In this document: piece after piece, positions 1 to 9,573 of the stretch | Layout of the letters: the number at the start of each line of letters is the position of its first letter | Position numbering within the stretch: the stretch's first letter is position 1 | Assembly (NCBI GenBank): GCA_037074705.1 | Contig: JAYJMR010000056.1 | Span: forward strand, 62,001 to 126,000 | Length of the DNA: 64,000 nucleotides | Source: Zhengitettix transpicula | Lineage: Eukaryota > Arthropoda > Insecta > Orthoptera > Tetrigidae | Direction of reading: 5' to 3' | Notes under the pieces: generated by a model | The model's input: only the letters and a program-made list of their open reading frames with translations | Database searches by the model: none | What the model was told of the DNA's origin: nothing | Program-made: the position numbers and the translations under genes

Positions 1-51
1 AATAAGACTTTGTTATTTGAAGATTCTTGGTTGGTGAAATTCCAAACTTGT

Positions 52-74
52 CGTCGAAACGTCGAAATATTACG
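52..74 (+). other. CpG-rich box with tandem CGTCGAAA (recurs in every monomer)
   Basis: Bases 52-67 are two direct copies of CGTCGAAA, and a fifth CpG follows at 73-74. The only other CpG in the unit is at 141-142. The box is kept in nearly all 407 units although the unit is about 73% A+T. When it varies it is usually by one base, often a CpG transition (GTCATCG, GTCGTTG, GTCAAAAT, or ATTATG from ATTACG). A conserved GC-richer patch in a satellite can be a protein-binding site. I compared it with the canonical CENP-B box (TTCGnnnnAnnCGGG) on both strands and it does not match. Its function is unknown. Confidence 0.7.
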
Positions 75-76
75 AT

Positions 77-90
77 ATATTAATTAATAT
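77..90. other. 14-bp perfect AT palindrome (recurs in most monomers)
   Basis: ATATTAATTAATAT reads the same on both strands; the flanking T and T end the symmetry. The stretch is pure A/T and continues into ATTAATGG. Several monomer classes break the palindrome: T84 to A (AAATAAT form, for example near 700, 1,960, 9,500 and 16,085), A87 to G (ATTAGTATT form, for example near 2,753 and 4,163), and A83 to T (ATTATTTAAT form, for example near 8,241 and 45,440). Such sequence could bend, melt or extrude easily, or be bound by a TAAT-recognising factor, but nothing in the window shows which. Confidence 0.75.
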
Positions 91-156
91 TAATGGATTA
101 AGATTTTAGAAGTGCTGGTTTGAGTAATTTTTATAAAGAACGAGTCATTTATTATG

Positions 157-175
157 AAATAAGACTTTGTTATTT
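157..175. other. Short inverted repeat across the monomer junction
   Basis: AAATAA (157-162), a 7-base spacer GACTTTG, then TTATTT (170-175) form a perfect 6-bp inverted repeat spanning the boundary between monomers 1 and 2. It recurs at nearly every junction. Variants AAATAAAAC, AAATAAGTC, TATAAGAC and AATAAGCC at this site mark particular monomers in the higher-order blocks. The stem is weak (all A/T), so it is described as a sequence symmetry and not as a proven structure. Confidence 0.6.
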
Positions 176-1884
176 GGAGATTCTTGGTTGGTGAAATTCC
201 AAACTTGTCGTCGAAATGTCGAAATATTACGATATATTAATTAATATTAATGGATTAAGATTTTAGAAGTGCTGGTTTGAGTAATTTTTATAAAGAACGA
301 GTCATTTATTATGAAATAAGACTTTGTTATTTGAAGATTCTTGGTTGGTGAAATTCCAAACTTGTCGTCGAAACGTCGAAATATTACGATATATTAATTA
401 ATATAAATGGATTAAGATTTTAGAAGTGCAGGTTTGAGTAATTTTTATAAAGAACGAGTCATTTATTATGAAATAAGACTTTGTTATTTGAAGATTCTTG
501 GTTGGTGAAATTCCAAACTTGTCGTCGAAACGTCGAAATATTACGATATATTAATTAATATTAATGGATGAAGATTTTAGAAGTGCTGGTTTGAGTAAAT
601 TTTATAAAGAACTAATCATTTATTATAAAATAAGACTTTGTTATTTGAAGATTCTTGGTTGGTGAAATTCCAAACTTGTCGTCGAAACGTCGAAATATTA
701 CGATATATTAAATAATATTAATGGTTTAAGATTTTAGAAGTGCAGGTTTGAGTAATTTTTATAAAGAACGAGTCATTTATTATGAAATAAGACTTTGTTA
801 TTTGAAGATTCTTGGTTGGTGAAATTCCAAACTTGTCGTCGAAACGTCGAAATATTACGATATATTAATTAATATTAATGGATGAAGATTTTAGAAGTGC
901 TGGTTTGAGTAATTTTTATAAAGAACGAGTCATTTATTATGAAATAAGACTTTGTTATTTGAAGATTCTTGGTTGGTGAAATTCCAAACTTGTCGTCGAA
1001 ACGTCGAAATATTGGGATATATTAATTAATAGTAATAGATTAAGATTTTAGAAGTGCAGGTTTGAGTAATTTTTATAAAGAACGAGTCATTTATTATGAA
1101 ATAAGTCTTTGTTATTTGAAGATACTTGGTTGGTGAAATTCCAAACTTGTCGTCGAAACGTCGAAATATTACGATATATTAATTAATATTAATGGATTAA
1201 GATTTTAGAAGTGCAGGTTTGAGTAATTTTTATAAAGAAGGAGTCATTTATTATGAAATAAGACTTTGTTATTTGAAGATTCTTGGTTGGTGAAATTCCA
1301 AACTTGTCGTCGAAACGTCGAAATATTGGGATATATTAATTAATATTAATAGATTAAGATTTTAAAAGTGCAGGTTTGACTAATTTTTATAAAGAACGAG
1401 TCATTTATTATGAAATAAGACTTTGTTATTTGAAGATTCTTGGTTGGTGAAATTCCAAACTTGTCGTCGAAACGTCGAAATATTATGATATATTAATTAG
1501 TAATAATAGATTAAGATTTTAAAAGTGCTGGTTTGAGTAATTTTTATAAAGAACGAGTCATTTATTATGAAATAAGACTTTGTTATTTGAAGATTCTTGG
1601 TTGGTGAAATTCCAAACTTGTCGTCGAAACGTCGAAATATTGGGATATATTAATTAATATTCATTGATTAAGATTTTGAAAGTGCAGGTTTGACTAATTT
1701 TTATAAAGAACGAGTCATTTATTATGATATAAGACTTTGTTATTTGAAGATTCTTGGTTGGTGAAATTCCAAACTTGTCGTCGAAACGTCGAAATATTAC
1801 GATATATTAATTAATATTAATGGATGAAGATTTTAGAAGTGCTGGTTTGAGTAATTTTTATAAAGAACGAATCATTTATTTTGA

Positions 1885-3293
1885 AATAAGACTTTGTTAT
1901 TTGAAGATTCTTGGTTGGTGAAATTCCAAACTTGTCGTCGAAACGTCGAAATATTACGATATATTAAATAATATTAATGGATTAAGATTTTAGAAGTGCA
2001 GGTTTGAGTAATTTTTATAAAGAACGAGTCATTTATTATGAAATAAAACTTTGTTATTTGAAGATTCTTGGTTGTTGAAATTCCAAACTTGTCGTCGAAA
2101 CGTCGAAATATTACGATATATTAATTAATATTAATGGATTAAGATTTTAGAAGTGCTGGTTTGAGTAATTTTTATAAAGAACGAGTCATTTATTATGAAA
2201 TAAGACTTTGTTATTTGAAGATTCTTGGTTGGTGAAATTCCAAACTTGTCGTCGAAACGTCGAAATATTGGGATATATTAATTAATATTAATAGATTAAG
2301 ATTTTAGAAGTGCAGGTTTGAGTAATTTTTATAAAGAACGAGTCATTTATTATGAAATAAGTCTTTGTTATTTGAAGATTCTTGGTTGGTGAAATTCCAA
2401 ACTTGTCGTCGAAACGTCGAAATATTACGATAAATTAATTAATATTAATGGATTAAGATTTTAGAAGTGCAGGTTTGAGTAATTTTTTTAAAGAACGAGT
2501 CATTTATTATGAAATAAGACTTTGTTATTTGAAGATTCTTGGTTGGTGAAATTCCAAACTTGTCGTCGAAACGTCGAAATATTGGGATATATTAATTAAT
2601 ATTAATAGATTAAGATTTTAAAAGTGCAGGTTTGACTAATTTTTATAAAGAACGAGTCATTTATTATGAATAAGACTTTGTTATTTGAAGATTCTTGGTT
2701 GGTGAAATTCCAAACTTGTCGTCGAAACGTCGAAATATTATGATATATTAATTAGTATTAATAGATTAAGATTTTAGAAGTGCTGGTTTGAGTAATATTA
2801 TAAAGATCGAGTCATTTATTATGAAATAAGACTTTGTTATTTGAAGATTCTTGGTTGGTGAAATTCCAAACTTGTCGTCGAAACGTCGAAATATTGGGAT
2901 ATATTAATTAATATTCATAGATTAAGATTTTGAAAGTGCAGGTTTGACTAATTTTTATAAAGAACGAGTCATTTATTATGAAATAAGACTTTGTTATTTG
3001 AGATTCTTGGTTGGTGAAATTCCAAAGTTGGTCGTCGAAACGTCGAAATATTACGATATATTAATTAATATTAAAGGATTAAGATTTTAGAAGTGCTGGT
3101 TTGAGTAATTTTTTAAAGAACGAGTCATTTATTATGTAATAAGACTTTGTTATTTGAAGATTCTTGGTTGGTGAAATTCAAACTTGTCGTCGAAACGTCG
3201 AAATATTACGATATATTAATTAATATTAATGGATTAAGATTTTAGAAGTGCAGGTTTGAGTAATTTTTATAAAGAACGAGTCATTTATTATGA
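1885..3293 (+). repeat. 9-monomer higher-order repeat, first copy
   Basis: Monomers 13-21 carry an ordered marker set: AAATAAT with AAATAAAAC end, GTTGTTGAAATT (near 2,071), GGG with AATAAGTC end, a TTTTTTTAAAG unit, GGG with GAC, ATG with ATTAGT and AAAGATCGAG, GGG with ATTCAT, CCAAAGTTG with ATGTAATAAG end, and GCA with TGATATAAG end. The same nine follow immediately to the right. Length is 1,409 bp against 1,413 for nine perfect units, owing to single-base indels. A subset of this order (CCAAAGTTG through AATAAGTC) also occurs near 14.6-15.4 kb and 21.7-22.4 kb inside the long module C. Confidence 0.85.
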
Positions 3294-4703
3294 TATAAGA
3301 CTTTGTTATTTGAAGATTCTTGGTTGGTGAAATTCCAAACTTGTCGTCGAAACGTCGAAATATTACGATATATTAAATAATATTAATGGATTAAGATTTT
3401 AGAAGTGCAGGTTTGAGTAAATTTTTATAAAGAACGAGTCATTTATTATGAAATAAAACTTTGTTATTTGAAGATTCTTGGTTGTTGAAATTCCAAACTT
3501 GTCGTCGAAACGTCGAAATATTACGATATATTAATTAATATTAATGGATTAAGATTTTAGAAGTGCTGGTTTGAGTAATTTTTATAAAGAACGAGTCATT
3601 TATTATGAAATAAGACTTTGTTATTTGAAGATTCTTGGTTGGTGAAATTCCAAACTTGTCGTCGAAACGTCGAAATATTGGGATATATTAATTAATATTA
3701 ATAGATTAAGATTTTAGAAGTGCAGGTTTGAGTAATTTTTATAAAGAACGAGTCATTTATTATGAAATAAGTCTTTGTTATTTGAAGATTCTTGGTTGGT
3801 GAAATTCCAAACTTGTCGTCGAAACGTCGAAATATTACGATATATTAATTAATATTAATGGATTAAGATTTTAGAAGTGCAGGTTTGAGTAATTTTTTTA
3901 AAGAACGAGTCATTTATTATGAAATAAGACTTTGTTATTTGAAGATTCTTGGTTGGTGAAATTCCAAACTTGTCGTCGAAACGTCGAAATATTGGATATA
4001 TTAATTAATATTAATAGATTAAGATTTTAAAAGTGCAGGTTTGACTAATTTTTATAAAGAACGAGTCATTTATTATGAAATAAGACTTTGTTATTTGAAG
4101 ATTCTTGGTTGGTGAAATTCCAAACTTGTCGTCGAAACGTCGAAATATTATGATATATTAATTAGTATTAATAGATTAAGATTTTAGAAGTGCTGGTTTG
4201 AGTAATTTTATAAAGATCGAGTCATTTATTATGAAATAAGACTTTGTTATTTGAAGATTCTTGGTTGGTGAAATTCCAAACTTGTCGTCGAAACGTCGAA
4301 ATATTGGGATATATTAATTAATATTCATAGATAAGATTTTGAAAGTGCAGGTTTGACTAATTTTTATAAAGAACGAGTCATTTATTATGAAATAAGACTT
4401 TGTTATTTGAAGATTCTTGGTTGGTGAAATTCCAAAGTTGTCGTCGAAACGTCGAAATATTACGATATATTAATTAATATTAATGGATTAAGATTTTAGA
4501 AGTGCTGGTTGAGTAATTTTTATAAAGAACGAGTCATTTATTATGAAATAAGACTTTGTTATTTGAAGATTCTTGGTTGGTGAAATTCCAAACTTGTCGT
4601 CGAAACGTCGAAATATTACGATATATTAATTAATATTAATGGATTAAGATTTTAGAAGTGCAGGTTTGAGTAATTTTTATAAAGAACGAGTCATTTATTA
4701 TGA
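3294..4703 (+). repeat. 9-monomer higher-order repeat, second copy
   Basis: Monomers 22-30 repeat the marker order of the previous block at a 1,410-bp offset: GTTGTTGAAATT near 3,481, ATTAGT and AAAGATCGAG near 4,150-4,220, ATTCAT near 4,323, CCAAAGTTG near 4,433 and TGATATAAG at 4,701. Several single-base indels are private to one copy (for example GAGTAAATTTTTAT near 3,416, ATTGGATAT near 3,991, GGTTGAGTAA near 4,506). The duplication is either old enough to have gathered indels or partly affected by sequencing error. Confidence 0.85.
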
Positions 4704-6275
4704 TATAAGACTTTGTTATTTGAAGATTCTTGGTTGGTGAAATTCCAAACTTGTCGTCGAAACGTCGAAATATTACGATATATTAATTAATATTAATGGA
4801 TGAAGATTTTAGAAGTGCTGGTTTGAGTAATTTTTATAAAGAACGAATCATTTATCATGAAATAAGACTTTGTTATTTGAAGATTCTTGGTTGGTGAAAT
4901 TCCAAACTTGTCGTCGAAACGTCGAAATATTACGATATATTAATTGATATTAATAGATTAAGATTTTAGAAGTGCTGGTTTGAGTAATTTTTATAAAGAA
5001 CGAATCATTTTTATTATGAAATAAGACTTTGTTATTTGAAGATTCTTGGTTGGTGAAATTCCAAACTTGTCGTCGAAACGTCGAAATATTACGATATATT
5101 AATTAATATTAATGGATTAAGATTTTAGAAGTGCTGGTTTGAGTAATTTTTATAAAGAACGAGTCATTTATTATGAAATAAGACTTTGTTATTTGAAGAT
5201 TCTTGGTTGGTGAAATTCCAAACTTGTCGTCGAAACGTCGAAATATTACGATATATTAATTAATATTAATGGATTAAGATTTTAGAAGTGCAGGTTTGAG
5301 TAATTTTTATAAAGAACGAGTCATTTATTATGAAATAAGACTTTGTTATTTGAAGATTCTTGGTTGGTGAAATTCCAAACTTGTCGTCGAAACGTCAAAA
5401 TATTACGATATATTAATTAATATTAATGGATTAAGATTTTAGAAGTGCAGGTTTGAGTAATTTTTATAAAGAACGAGTCATTTATTATGAAATAAGACTT
5501 TGTTATTTGAAGATTCTTGGTTGGTGAAATTCCAAACTTGTCGTCAAAACGTCGAAATATTACGATATATTAATTAATATTAATAGATTAAGATTTTAGA
5601 AGTGCAGGTTTGAGTAATTTTTATAAAGAAGGAGTCATTTATTATGAAATAAGACTTTGTTATTTGAAGATTCTTGGTTGGTGTAATTCCAAACTTGTCG
5701 TCGAAACGTCGAAATATTACGATATATTAATTAATATTAATGGATTAAGATTTTCGAAGTGCAGGTTTGAGTAATTTTTATAAAGAACGAGTCATTTATT
5801 ATGAAATAAGACTTTGTTATTTGAAGATTCTTGGTTGGTGAAATTCCAAACTTGTCGTCGAAACGTCGAAATATTACGATATATTAATTAATATTAATAG
5901 ATTAAGATTTTAGAAGTGCAGGTTTGACTAATTTTTAAAAAGAACGAGTCATTTATTATGAAATAAGACTTCGTAATTTGAAGATTCTTGGTTGGTGAAA
6001 TTCCAAACTTGTCATCGAAACGTCGAAATATTACGATATATTAATTAATATTAATAGATTAAGATTTTAGAAGTGCTGGTTTGAGTAATTTTTATAAAGA
6101 ACGAGTCATTTATTATGAAAAAAGACTTTGTTATTTGAAGATTCTTGGTTGGTGAAATTCCAAACTTGTCGTCGAAACGTCGAAATATTATGATATATTA
6201 ATTAATATTAATAGATTAAGATTTTAGAAGTGCAGGTTTGAGTAATTTTTATAAAGAACGAATCATTTATTATGA
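4704..6275 (+). repeat. Monomers 31-40, weakly ordered segment
   Basis: Ten monomers without a full partner elsewhere in the window. Distinct changes include GTCAAAATATT near 5,394, GTCAAAACG near 5,543, GGTGTAATTCC near 5,681, TTTCGAAGTGC near 5,753 and CTTCGTAATTTG near 5,969. Units 38-40 (GAC with TTTTTAAAAAG; GCT with GAAAAAAGAC; ATG with GAATC) begin a run that reappears in similar order at about 56.4-57.1 kb, some 50 kb to the right. Confidence 0.65.
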
Positions 6276-9200
6276 AATAAGACTTTGTTATTTGAAGATT
6301 CTTGGTTGGTGAAATTCCAAACTTGTCGTCGAAACGTCGAAATATTATGATATATTAATTAGTATTAATAGATTAAGATTTTAGAAGTGCTGGTTTGAGT
6401 AATTTTTATAAACAACGAGTCATTTATTATGAAATAAGACTTTGTTATTTGAAGATTCTTGGTTGGTGAAATTCCAAACTTGTCGTCGAAACGTCGAAAT
6501 ATTGGGATATATTAATTAATATTAATAGATTAAGATTTTAAAAGTGCAGGTTTGACTAATTTTTATAAAAAACGAGTCATTTATTATGAAATAAGACTTT
6601 GTTATTTGAAGATTCTTGGTTGGTGAAATTCCAAACTTGTCGTCGAAACGTCGAAATATTACGATATATTAATTAATATTAATGGATTAAGATTTTAGAA
6701 GTGCAGGTTTGAGTAATTTTTATAAAGAACGAGTCATTTATTATGAAATAAGACTTTGTTATTTGAAGATTCTTGGTTGGTGAAATTCCAAACTTGTCGT
6801 CGAAACGTAGAAAAATTACGATATATTAATTAATATTAATGGATTAAGATTTTAGAAGTGCAGGTTTGAGTAATTTTTATAAAGAACGAGTCATTTATTG
6901 TGAAATAAGACTTTGTTATTTGAAGATTCTTGGTTGGTGAAATTCCAAACTTGTCGTCGAAACGTCGAAATATTACGATATATTAATTAATATTAATGGA
7001 ATAAGATTTTAGAAGTGCAGGTTTAAGTAATTTTTATAAAGAACGAGTCATTTATTATGAAATAAGACTTTGTTATTTGAAGATTCTTGGTTGGTGAAAT
7101 TCCAAACTTGTCGTCGAAACGTCGAAATATTGGGATATATTAATTAATATTAATAGATTAAGATTTTAGAAGTGCAGGTTTGAGTAATTTTTATAAAGAA
7201 CGAGTCATTAATTATGAAATAAAACTTTGTTATTTGAAGATTCTTGGTTGGAGAAATTCCAAACTTGTCGTCGAAACGTCGAAATATTACGATATATTAA
7301 TTAATATTAATGGATTAAGATTTTAGAAGTGCAGGTTTGAGTAATTTTTATAAAGAACGAGTCATTTATTATGAAATAAGACTTTGTTATTTGAAGATTC
7401 TTGGTTGGTGAAATTCCAAACTTGTCATCGAAACGTCGAAATATTACGATATATTAATTAATATTAATGGATTAAGATTTTAGAAGTGCAGGTTTGAGTA
7501 TTTTTTATAAAGAACGAGTCATTTATTATGAAATAAGACTTTGTTATTTGAAGATTCTTGGTTGGTGAAATTCCAAACTTGTCGTCGAAACGTCGAAATA
7601 TTACGATATATTAATTAATATTAATGGATTAAGATTTTAGAAGTGCTGGTTTGAGTAATTTTTATAAAGAACGAGTCATTTATTATGAAATAAGACTTTG
7701 TTATTTGAAGATTCTTGGTTGGTGAAATTCCAAACTTGTCGTCGAAACGTCGAAATATTACGATATATTAATTAATATTAATGGATTAAGATTATAGAAG
7801 TGCTGGTTTGAGTAATTTTTATATAGAAACGAGTCATTTATTATGAAATAAGACTTTGTTATTTGAAGATTCTTGGTTGGTGAAATTCCAAACTTGTCGT
7901 CGAAACGTCGAAATATTGGGATATATTAATTAATATTAATAGATTAAGATTTTAAAAGTGCAGGTTTGACTAATTTTTATAAAGAACGAGTCATTTATTA
8001 TGAAATAAGACTTTGTTATTTGAAGATTCTTGGTTGGTGAAATTCCAAACTTGTCGTCGAAACGTCGAAATATTACGATAAATTAATTAATATTAATGGA
8101 TTAAGATTTTAGAAGTGCAGGTTTGAGTAATTTTTATAAAGAACGAGTCATTTATTATGAAATAAGACTTTGTTATTTGAAGATTCTTGGTTGGTGAAAT
8201 TCCAAACTTTTCGTCGAAACGTCGAAATATTACGATATATTATTTAATATTAATGGATTAAGATTTTAGAAGTGCAGGTTTGAGTAATTTTTATAAAGAA
8301 CGAGTCATTTATTATTATATAAGACTTTGTTATTTGAAGATTCTTGGTTGGTGAAATTCCAAACTTGTCGTCGAAACGTCGAAATATTACGATATATTAA
8401 TTAATATTAATGGATTAAGATTTTAGAAGTGCAGGTTTGAGTAATTTTAATAAAGAACGAGTCATTTATTATGAAATAAGACTTTGTTATTTGAAGATTC
8501 TTGGTTGGTGAAATTCCAAACTTGTCGTCGAAACGTCGAAATATTACGATATATTAATTAATATTAATGGATTAAGATTTTAGAAGTGCAGGTTTGAGTA
8601 ATTTTTATAAAGAACGAGTCATTTATTATGAAATAAGACTTTGTTATTTGAAGATTCTTGGTTGGTGAAATTCCAAATTTGTCGTCGAAACGTCGAAATA
8701 TTACGATATATTAATTAATATTAATGGATTAAGATTTTAGAAGTGCTGGTTTGAGTAATTTTTATAAAGAACGAGTCATTTATTATGAAATAAGACTTTG
8801 TTATTTGAAGATTCTTGGTTGGTGAAATTCCAAACTTGTCGTCGAAACGTCGAAATATTACGATATATTAATTAATATTAATGGGTTAAGATTTTAGAAG
8901 TGCAGGTTTGAATAATTTTTATAAAGAACGAGTCATTTATTATGAAATAAGACTTTGTTATTTGAATATTCTTGGTTGGTGAAATTCCAAACTTGTCGTC
9001 GAAACGTCGAAATATTACGATATATTAATTAATATTAATGGATTAAGATTTTAGAAGTGCTGGTTTGAGTAATTTTTATAAAGAACGAGTCATTTATTAT
9101 GAAATAAGACTTTGTTATTTGAAGATTCTTGGTTGGTGAAATTCCAAACTTGTCGTCGAAACGTCGAAATATTACGATATATTAATTAATATTAATGGAT

Positions 9201-9573
9201 TAAGATTTTAGAAGTGCTGGTTTGAGTAATTTTTATAAAGAACGAGTCATTTATTATGAAATAAGACTTTGTTATTTGAAGATTCTTGGTTGGTGAAATT
9301 CCAAACTTGTCGTCGAAACGTCGAAATATTACGATTTATTAATTAATATTAATGGATGAAGATTTTAGAAGTGCTGGTTTGAGTAATTTTTATAAAGAAC
9401 GAATCATTTATTATGAAATAAGACTTTGTTATTTGAAGATTCTTGGTTGGTGAAATTCCAAACTTGTCGTCGAAACGTCGAAATATTACGATATATTAAA
9501 TAATATTAATGGATTAAGATTTTAGAAGTGCAGGTTTGAGTAATTTTTATAAAGAACGAGTCATTTATTATGA
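6276..9573 (+). repeat. Module B, reference copy (monomers 41-61)
   Basis: Twenty-one monomers with an easily followed marker series: AAACAACGAG (near 6,410), AAAAAACGAG, GTAGAAAAATT (near 6,807), GGAATAAG with TTTAAG, GTCATTAATTATG (near 7,202), GTCATCG with GAGTATTTTTT (near 7,500), AGATTATAG (near 7,790), GGG with GAC, GATAAATT, TTTTCGTCG with TATTATTATATAAG (near 8,209-8,320), TTTTAATAAAG, CAAATTTG, GGGTTA with GAATAAT, GAATATTC (near 8,966), ATTTATT with GGATGA, and AAATAAT. Stretches of this order return at about 22.6-23.7, 24.8-26.4, 31.2-32.5, 32.5-35.2 and 35.2-37.8 kb, so B is a dispersed segmental duplication within the array. The last two or three units overlap the start of module C. 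Confidence 0.8.

Larger units (their letters stand above)
1..157 (+). repeat. Reference monomer (unit 1 of the array)
   Basis: This unit serves as the coordinate system for the annotation. Left half: junction inverted repeat, then GATTCTTGGTTGGTGAAATT (22-41) and the CpG-rich box (52-74). Right half: AT palindrome (77-90), then GGATTAAGATTTTAGAAGTG (95-114), the GCT/GCA/GCG position (114-116), GAG/GAC (122-124), a T-rich stretch (128-132) and ACGAGTCATTTATTATGA (140-157). The length, 157 bp, is about 15 helical turns (10.47 bp per turn) and close to nucleosome size. It is not divisible by three, so no reading frame survives from unit to unit. The common class is ACG at 72-74 with GGATTA at 95-100. 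The GGG class (about 60 units), ATG class (about 37) and TTG class (about 11) are minorities by my count. Confidence 0.95.
1..1884 (+). repeat. Left edge: monomers 1-12, partly 9-mer-related
   Basis: Monomers 1-6 alternate the ACG/GGATTA, ACG/GGATGA and AAATAAT forms with private changes (GGAGATTC at 176-183, CTAATC at 612-617). Monomers 7-11 follow the class order GGG, ACG, GGG, ATG, GGG with AATAAGTC, ATTAGT and ATTCAT markers. This is the same order as part of the 9-monomer duplication just to the right. Monomer 11 joins an ATTCAT front (near 1,658) to a TGATATAAG end (near 1,725), which are features of two different monomers in the later copies. It therefore looks like a crossover product missing intermediate units. 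Confidence 0.7.

Noticed and set aside
27..46. Functional hairpin from TTGG...CCAA in the left half
   Set aside because: The pairing is only four base pairs over a 7-base loop and would be too weak to call a structure.
45..75. CENP-B box in the CpG-rich part of the monomer
   Set aside because: The canonical core TTCGnnnnAnnCGGG is not matched on either strand: the CGGG half and the spaced A are absent. Only the TTCG/CGAA half is shared.
128..140. Length changes in the T run before ATAAAG as distinct monomer families
   Set aside because: These are one-base changes in a homopolymer, mostly private to single units, and may be sequencing errors; they were not used to define classes.
1..157. tRNA, rRNA or 5S-like gene within the repeat unit
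   Set aside because: The unit is about 27% GC with only weak A/T stems and no recognisable A/B box or tRNA cloverleaf.
471..2060. AATAAA polyadenylation signals in the AAATAAAAC variants
   Set aside because: They are single-base variants of the common AATAAG junction in an AT-rich repeat, with no transcript or gene context.
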